A stretch of 11,365 nt of DNA, from assembly GCA_964519145.1 (NCBI GenBank), contig CAZFHL010000020.1, positions 1-11,365 of the forward strand. The letters run 5' to 3'. Numbering within the stretch: position 1 is the first letter of the stretch; the number at the start of each line of letters is the position of its first letter. A program made the position numbers and the translations under genes. The DNA is from CAZFHL01 sp964519145 (GTDB taxonomy: Bacteria; Patescibacteriota; Minisyncoccia; Phycocordibacterales; WO2-35-19). The notes below the pieces were generated by a model. That model saw only the letters and a list, made by a program, of their open reading frames with translations, did no database searches and was not told the origin of the DNA. Shown piece by piece: positions 7,187 through 11,365 of this stretch.

Positions 7187-7195
7187 ATAATACCA
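7187..7195 (-). promoter_or_regulatory. Possible extended -10 box for thrS
   Basis: On the minus strand TGGTATTAT reads as an extended -10: TGn followed by a hexamer with one mismatch to TATAAT. Six bases separate it from the thrS ATG, so transcription would begin at or beside the start codon and give a leaderless message. No clear -35 is present. Read-through from dnaE is the alternative source of thrS mRNA. Confidence 0.35.
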
Positions 7196-7285
7196 GTTTT
7201 AGAAAATATATAAATACTTGTTTTTACAAATAAAATATAATGTAATATTTATCATATTTCTAAATAAAAAAACATTTCAAAACAA

Positions 7286-10200
7286 TTACATTTTTTTGAT
7301 TTTTTCTACAATAATAGTTTTTTCATCATTTCTAACAGATATTTTTCCTTTTATTACTACACAATTATCCACAAGTAAAAGCTCTTTAAATTCATTCAAG
7401 ACTTTTGGAAAGACCACAAGTTCAATATCATCTGAAAAATCCATAAATTTAACGAACATCATTTTGTCACCATTTTTTGTATTTATTTCTTTTATAACAG
7501 AAATCATACCGCCCAAAACAACAGTTTCATTATTCTTCATCTGTTCTTTTGTTTTTTGTATATTTGCATCTCTATTTAAAAGCTTTTCTTTAAAAATATC
7601 CAGAGGATGGCCTGAAATGTATAAACCGAGAAGCTCTTTTTCCCATATCAATTTTTGAGTTAGAGTAGCATTTTCAGCAAAATCTAAATGTACTTTTATA
7701 CTCCCTGGTATAGAAGCAAATAGGGAAGTATGATCTTTGTTGTCATCTATATGCTTACTAAAATTTAACAAATTATCCAAATTAAAGAACAATACACCTC
7801 TATCACCAAAATAATCCATAGCACCACTTTTTATTAGAGCTTCGAGTGATTTTTTATTTAAATTTCTATCTTGAATCCTAGTCAAAAAATCTTCTATTGA
7901 TTTAAATTTTCCATTTTCTTTTCTCTCTTTTGTAATAATAGAAGAAATACCTTCACCAAAATTTTTTATAGTAGTAAGTCCAAACCTTATTGTTTCTGGT
8001 TCTTCACTATTTGATTCTTTTTTGACAAGAGTAAAATCAGAAAAACTTTCATTTATATCTGGTGGCAAAACTTTTATACCCATCCTTTTACATTCCGTAA
8101 TTGAAATAGCAACCTTATCTATATCCCCAGATTCAGCAGATAAAACAGAAGTCATATATTCTCCAGGAAAATTGGCCTTTAAATAAGCTGTGTGATAAGC
8201 CACTTTACCATAAGATACAGAGTGGGCTTTGTTAAATCCATATGCAGCAAAAGGTTCTATCCAACTCCAAACCTCTTTCGCTTTTTTTTCTGACCATTTA
8301 GAATAATTTATACAACCTTTAATAAATTTTTCTTTTTGCTCTCTCATTTCTTCAGGAATCTTTTTGCCCACAGCTTTTCTAAACTTATCAACTTCACCCC
8401 AAGTATAACCCGCTAATTTATGAGCCATCATCAATAAATCATCTTGATAAACCAAAATACCATAAGTCTTTTTAAGAATTGGCTCTAAAGCATCATCTAA
8501 ATATGTTATTTTTTTAGGGTCATGTTTTCTTTCTATATATTGAGGAATAAATTGAATTGGTCCAGGCCTGTATAAAGCAACCATAGCATTTATATCGTTT
8601 ATAGATGTCGGTTTTAGATCAACCAAAAATTTAGTCATACCATCTCCATTTAACTGGAAAAGATCTTCTGTTTCTCCACGAGAAAGCATTTCAAAAGTTT
8701 TTTTATCATCTATTGGTATTTTTTCTACATCTATAATTATATTTTTAGTCTTTTTTAAGAGTTCAATAGTGGCAGAAATTATTGATAAATTTTTTAATCC
8801 AAGAAAATCAAATTTTAAAAGACCAGCACCATTTTCATCTACACTGTACATATCATATTGAGTGATTATTTTTCCTTCACCTTTTGGATCAAATTGAAGT
8901 GGTGTAAAATCTGTCAGAGTGGTGGGGCTGATCACAACTCCAGCAGCATGAACACCAATATGTCTTGCACAACCTTCTATTTTTCTTGCCATATCTATAA
9001 TTTTTTTAGTATCAGCATCTTTTTCATACAATTCTTTTAGTTCCAAAACTTCTTCCATAGCTCTATCTATTGTCATAGGAAAACCTTGCGCACCCATGGG
9101 AATCAATTTTGCTATACGATCACCAATTGTATAAGCAAAACCAAGAGCCCTAGCTGTATCTCTTACACTTCCTCTTGCCATCATAGTACCGAATGTACCT
9201 ATTTGAGCCACTTTATCTTCACCATATTTTCTTTTAACATATTCCACCATTTCATCTCTTCTGTTATCGGCATAATCCATATCAATATCTGGGGCAGATG
9301 GTCTATCTGGATTTAAAAATCTCTCAAAAGGTATTTCGTATTCAATAGGATCAATATTTGTAATATAAGAAAGGTAAGTGACAAGCGAACCAGAAACAGA
9401 ACCTCTAATATTTGTCAAAATACCATTTTGATGAGCATAATCCATCAAATCAGCCACGACTAAAAAGTAGGGGGAGTAGCCTTTATTTTTTATAACCTCT
9501 AGCTCATAATCAAGTCTCTTTATTAATTCTGGAGTATTTGTAAGTCCTCTTTTTTCTATACCACTATAAGCAAGATCCTTTAAAACATCATCATATGTTT
9601 TATTGTCTTCTATTTTGATATCAGGAAATGCCCATTTACCTAAAGTTAAATCTAAATTACACAAACTAGAAACAAATATATTGTTTTCTAAGGCATCTGG
9701 CATATCAATAAATCTTTCATTCAACTCATCTAAAGAAAGAAAAGAAAAATCTTCTTCTTCATTATTAAAACTATTTTTTTCTTTTGGTTCTACTCCTTGC
9801 ATCACAGCCATGAGTGTATCTCTTGCTTCTCTATCCTCTTTTTTTAAATAATAGACATCAGTAGAAGCAACGGGTTTTATATTATTTTCTTTAGCAAAAT
9901 TATATAAATCTTGCATATGCTCATTGTGCCCCTGTAATTCAGGGTGTTTTGTGATCTCTATAAAAAAGTTTTCTTCACCATTTTTATTAAATATTTTTTT
10001 ATATTTATCAATTAATTCTTTTGCCAATACTGTATTTTTATTTCTCAAATGAGTTGAAATATCACCAGAAAAAGAAGAAGAAATGCAAATAAGTCCTTCG
10101 CTATATTTTTCTAATATTTCAAAATCAATACGGGGTTTATAATAAAACCCTTCCAGATAAGACAGGGATACGAGCTTCATCAAATTTTTATAACCAATTT

Positions 10201-10483
10201 CATTTTTACAAAGTAAAATCAATCTAAATCTACTTTTGTCTATACCAGACTCTTTATCAAATCTTGTCCTAGAAGCCAAATAAGCATCAATTCCAATTAT
10301 TGCTTTTATAGAAGCCTTTTTGCATTCTTTATAAAATTCTATGGTTCCATACATATTACCATTGTCTGTCAAAGCCAAAGATTCCATGCCCATTTCTTTT
10401 GCAATATTTACAAGTTCTCCGATCTTAGGTAAAGCTTGTAATAGGGAATAGTGGCTATGTGTATGTAGATGTGTAAACTTCAT
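7286..10483 (-). CDS. dnaE: DNA polymerase III alpha subunit, short form
   Basis: DnaE is the replicative polymerase. The 1065 residues show a PHP domain (HLHTHSHYS at 5-13, LTDNGNMYG near 38-46); the palm with PDIDMDYAD (398-406), whose D401 and D403 are catalytic, and FDFLGL, whose D559 is the third; the fingers with YRPGP (638-642) and YGFNKAHSVSYG (748-759); a helix-hairpin-helix region around 860-890; and an OB fold (about 985-1060). HTSLF at 918-922 sits where the beta-clamp-binding QxSLF pentapeptide is expected, with Gln replaced by His. The chain stops after the OB fold, about 95 residues short of E. coli DnaE, and lacks the tau-binding tail. Several PHP metal ligands are replaced, so this domain is probably structural and proofreading would need a separate exonuclease. 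The start matches the family N-terminus; no Shine-Dalgarno is present. It diverges from rnhB across 67 bases. Confidence 0.96.
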   Translation of the reverse strand: MKFTHLHTHSHYSLLQALPKIGELVNIAKEMGMESLALTDNGNMYGTIEFYKECKKASIKAIIGIDAYLASRTRFDKESGIDKSRFRLILLCKNEIGYKNLMKLVSLSYLEGFYYKPRIDFEILEKYSEGLICISSSFSGDISTHLRNKNTVLAKELIDKYKKIFNKNGEENFFIEITKHPELQGHNEHMQDLYNFAKENNIKPVASTDVYYLKKEDREARDTLMAVMQGVEPKEKNSFNNEEEDFSFLSLDELNERFIDMPDALENNIFVSSLCNLDLTLGKWAFPDIKIEDNKTYDDVLKDLAYSGIEKRGLTNTPELIKRLDYELEVIKNKGYSPYFLVVADLMDYAHQNGILTNIRGSVSGSLVTYLSYITNIDPIEYEIPFERFLNPDRPSAPDIDMDYADNRRDEMVEYVKRKYGEDKVAQIGTFGTMMARGSVRDTARALGFAYTIGDRIAKLIPMGAQGFPMTIDRAMEEVLELKELYEKDADTKKIIDMARKIEGCARHIGVHAAGVVISPTTLTDFTPLQFDPKGEGKIITQYDMYSVDENGAGLLKFDFLGLKNLSIISATIELLKKTKNIIIDVEKIPIDDKKTFEMLSRGETEDLFQLNGDGMTKFLVDLKPTSINDINAMVALYRPGPIQFIPQYIERKHDPKKITYLDDALEPILKKTYGILVYQDDLLMMAHKLAGYTWGEVDKFRKAVGKKIPEEMREQKEKFIKGCINYSKWSEKKAKEVWSWIEPFAAYGFNKAHSVSYGKVAYHTAYLKANFPGEYMTSVLSAESGDIDKVAISITECKRMGIKVLPPDINESFSDFTLVKKESNSEEPETIRFGLTTIKNFGEGISSIITKERKENGKFKSIEDFLTRIQDRNLNKKSLEALIKSGAMDYFGDRGVLFFNLDNLLNFSKHIDDNKDHTSLFASIPGSIKVHLDFAENATLTQKLIWEKELLGLYISGHPLDIFKEKLLNRDANIQKTKEQMKNNETVVLGGMISVIKEINTKNGDKMMFVKFMDFSDDIELVVFPKVLNEFKELLLVDNCVVIKGKISVRNDEKTIIVEKIKKM

Positions 10484-10550
10484 TTTTATATATTAACAAA
10501 ATCAAAAAATAAAGGTAATCTAATTTAAAGCAAAATATTTCAATAATTAT

Positions 10551-11159
10551 ATGGGATACATCATAGGAATAGACGAAGTAGGAAGAGGACCACTCGCTGG
10601 GCCTATAACTTTAGGTATATTTGGTACAAATAAAAAGTTTTCAAAAATAATCTTAAAAGATGTGTTTGAAAATAAATTAAGAGATTCGAAAAAATTGACA
10701 CCTAAAAAAAGACTGCTTATATATGACAAACTCAATAAATTTAAAGAAAATCAGTTTCCTATAATATTTATGACTGTCAATATATCAAATGAAATCATAG
10801 ACAAAAAAGGTATAAGTTTTGCAACAAATCTAGCAATAAAAACACTTTTAAAATTTGTAGAAAAAAATATAAAAATAGAAAATATATTACTTGATGGTTC
10901 TTTAAAAGCCCCTTTAAAATATAAAAATCAAAAAACCATAATAAAAGGGGATGAAAAAGAAATTTGTATCGCCTGCGCTTCCATAATAGCAAAAGTAGAG
11001 AGAGATAATTTGATGAATAAATTAGATAAAAAATATCCAAATTATGATTTAAAATCAAACAAAGGTTATGGGACTTCGAATCATATAAAATCAATAAAAC
11101 TCTATGGTTTATCTAAAATCCACAGAAAAAGCTTTTGTAGAAATATTATAATTTATTGA
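10551..11159 (+). CDS. rnhB: Ribonuclease HII
   Basis: RNase HII cuts RNA in RNA/DNA hybrids and starts removal of single misincorporated ribonucleotides. The length of 202 residues is normal for the family. The N-terminal GIDEVGRGPLAGP (6-18) provides D8 and E9 and the GRG loop that senses the ribonucleotide 2'-OH. LLDG gives D115, and ASIIAKVERD gives D152, completing the DEDD metal site. KGYGTSNH (171-178) and HRKSF (191-195) are family signatures of the C-terminal region. The start is fixed by the motif beginning at residue 4; the 20 bases upstream contain no Shine-Dalgarno. The gene ends in TGA at the expected C-terminus, which argues against reassignment of TGA in this organism. It diverges from dnaE and is followed by the second palindromic element. 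Confidence 0.95.
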   Translation: MGYIIGIDEVGRGPLAGPITLGIFGTNKKFSKIILKDVFENKLRDSKKLTPKKRLLIYDKLNKFKENQFPIIFMTVNISNEIIDKKGISFATNLAIKTLLKFVEKNIKIENILLDGSLKAPLKYKNQKTIIKGDEKEICIACASIIAKVERDNLMNKLDKKYPNYDLKSNKGYGTSNHIKSIKLYGLSKIHRKSFCRNIIIY

Positions 11160-11172
11160 GAAAGACTTCTTA

Positions 11173-11301
11173 CTTTCAAAAGTCGTCGCAAGTATAGTTT
11201 TTGATAGACTTGCGCAAGTCTGACCGAGACGAGCATAGCAAAAAATCAGCAGATTTTTATGCGTGTCTAGCAAAAACTATACTAAGAAAGACTTTTGAAA
11301 G
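11173..11301 (+). repeat. Long palindromic structured element, copy 2
   Basis: The geometry is that of copy 1: 129 bases, 19-base inner arms (11191-11209, AGTATAGTTTTTGATAGAC; and 11265-11283) with one mismatch, a 55-base loop (11210-11264), and outer arms (11173-11184 and 11290-11301) pairing perfectly over 12 bases beyond a 6-base internal loop. The loop holds GTCT-GACCG-AGAC (4-bp stem, 5-base loop), then GAGC, then an A/T hairpin AAAAATC-AGCA-GATTTTT, then TATGCGTG. An additional 16-base palindrome, AGACTTGCGCAAGTCT (11206-11221), crosses from the left arm into the loop and could form an alternative fold. The element begins 14 bases after the rnhB stop. It could act as a terminator there, but no T-run follows the outer stem directly; the T-run at 11323-11330 is 21 bases further on and overlaps a predicted promoter. 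Confidence 0.85.
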
Positions 11302-11310
11302 ACATCCTTG

Positions 11311-11340
11311 TTGAATTTGCTTATTTTTTTGTTATATAGT
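11311..11340 (+). promoter_or_regulatory. Probable promoter for a gene entering at the right edge
   Basis: TTGAAT (11311-11316), an 18-base T-rich spacer and TATAGT (11335-11340) resemble a sigma-70 promoter; the -35 is identical to that predicted for pheS. Transcription would start near 11347, about six bases before an ATG at 11353. The four codons visible before the window ends (Met-Val-Val-Arg) are too few to call a gene, but the spacing matches the near-leaderless starts elsewhere in the window. Confidence 0.4.
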
Positions 11341-11365
11341 AATATACATTTTATGGTAGTAAGAA

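Noticed and set aside
7218..7658. A 146-codon plus-strand open frame with hydrophobic, Ser/Phe-rich translation
   Set aside because: Most of it is antisense to the dnaE 3' end, whose OB-fold coding is clear, and its composition is what AT-rich antisense frames give. No homology-like motifs are present.
10795..11094. A 99-codon minus-strand open frame opposite rnhB
   Set aside because: The translation is low-complexity Leu/Phe/Tyr and lies entirely within rnhB, which has a complete set of catalytic residues.
11173..11301. Integron attC recombination site
   Set aside because: Variable arms with a conserved fold resemble attC, but the GTTRRRY / RYYYAAC core sites are missing, the geometry is fixed at 19-55-19, and there is no gene cassette array.
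11173..11330. Ordinary intrinsic terminator for rnhB
   Set aside because: The stem is far longer than usual, has a 55-base structured loop, is not followed directly by a T-run, and has a homologous copy between divergent promoters. Termination may be a side effect but does not explain the element.

Overview
The window is AT-rich, intron-free bacterial DNA carrying seven genes on both strands. The proteins are trimmed versions of bacterial families: a ThrRS without its TGS domain, a PolIII alpha that ends at the OB fold, and a single-chain PheRS with its own anticodon-binding domain. No start codon has a convincing Shine-Dalgarno sequence, and several predicted -10 boxes lie almost on top of the start codon. 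Together this suggests a reduced-genome lineage such as Patescibacteria/CPR (Parcubacteria-like). That placement is an inference from gene style, not a phylogeny. The standard code fits: rnhB ends in TGA and no reading frame needs TGA as a sense codon.

Layout. At 9-710 (+) is a membrane-anchored thioredoxin-fold protein. It converges with a two-base gap on a (-) operon of pheS (3104-1968) and a membrane glycosyltransferase (1960-713). A 249-base divergent region follows, with promoters for pheS and gyrB and a long palindromic element between them. gyrB (+, 3354-5399) converges on thrS (-, 7180-5441) across a small hairpin terminator. dnaE (-, 10483-7286) lies upstream of thrS on the same strand. 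rnhB (+, 10551-11159) diverges from dnaE. A second palindromic element and a promoter reading towards the right edge close the window.

Function. Most genes are housekeeping: replication (gyrase B, PolIII alpha), RNA primer and ribonucleotide removal (RNase HII) and tRNA charging (PheRS, ThrRS). The glycosyltransferase and the thioredoxin-like protein belong to the cell surface.

The main unexplained signal is a pair of 129-base elements, at 3173-3301 and 11173-11301 in opposite orientation. Each has 19-base inner arms around a 55-base loop. Ten arm positions differ between the copies, and all ten stay paired in both. The loops share a hairpin with a GACYG loop, a GAGC motif and an A/T hairpin with AGC in the same place. 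This looks like a dispersed structured repeat that I do not recognise.
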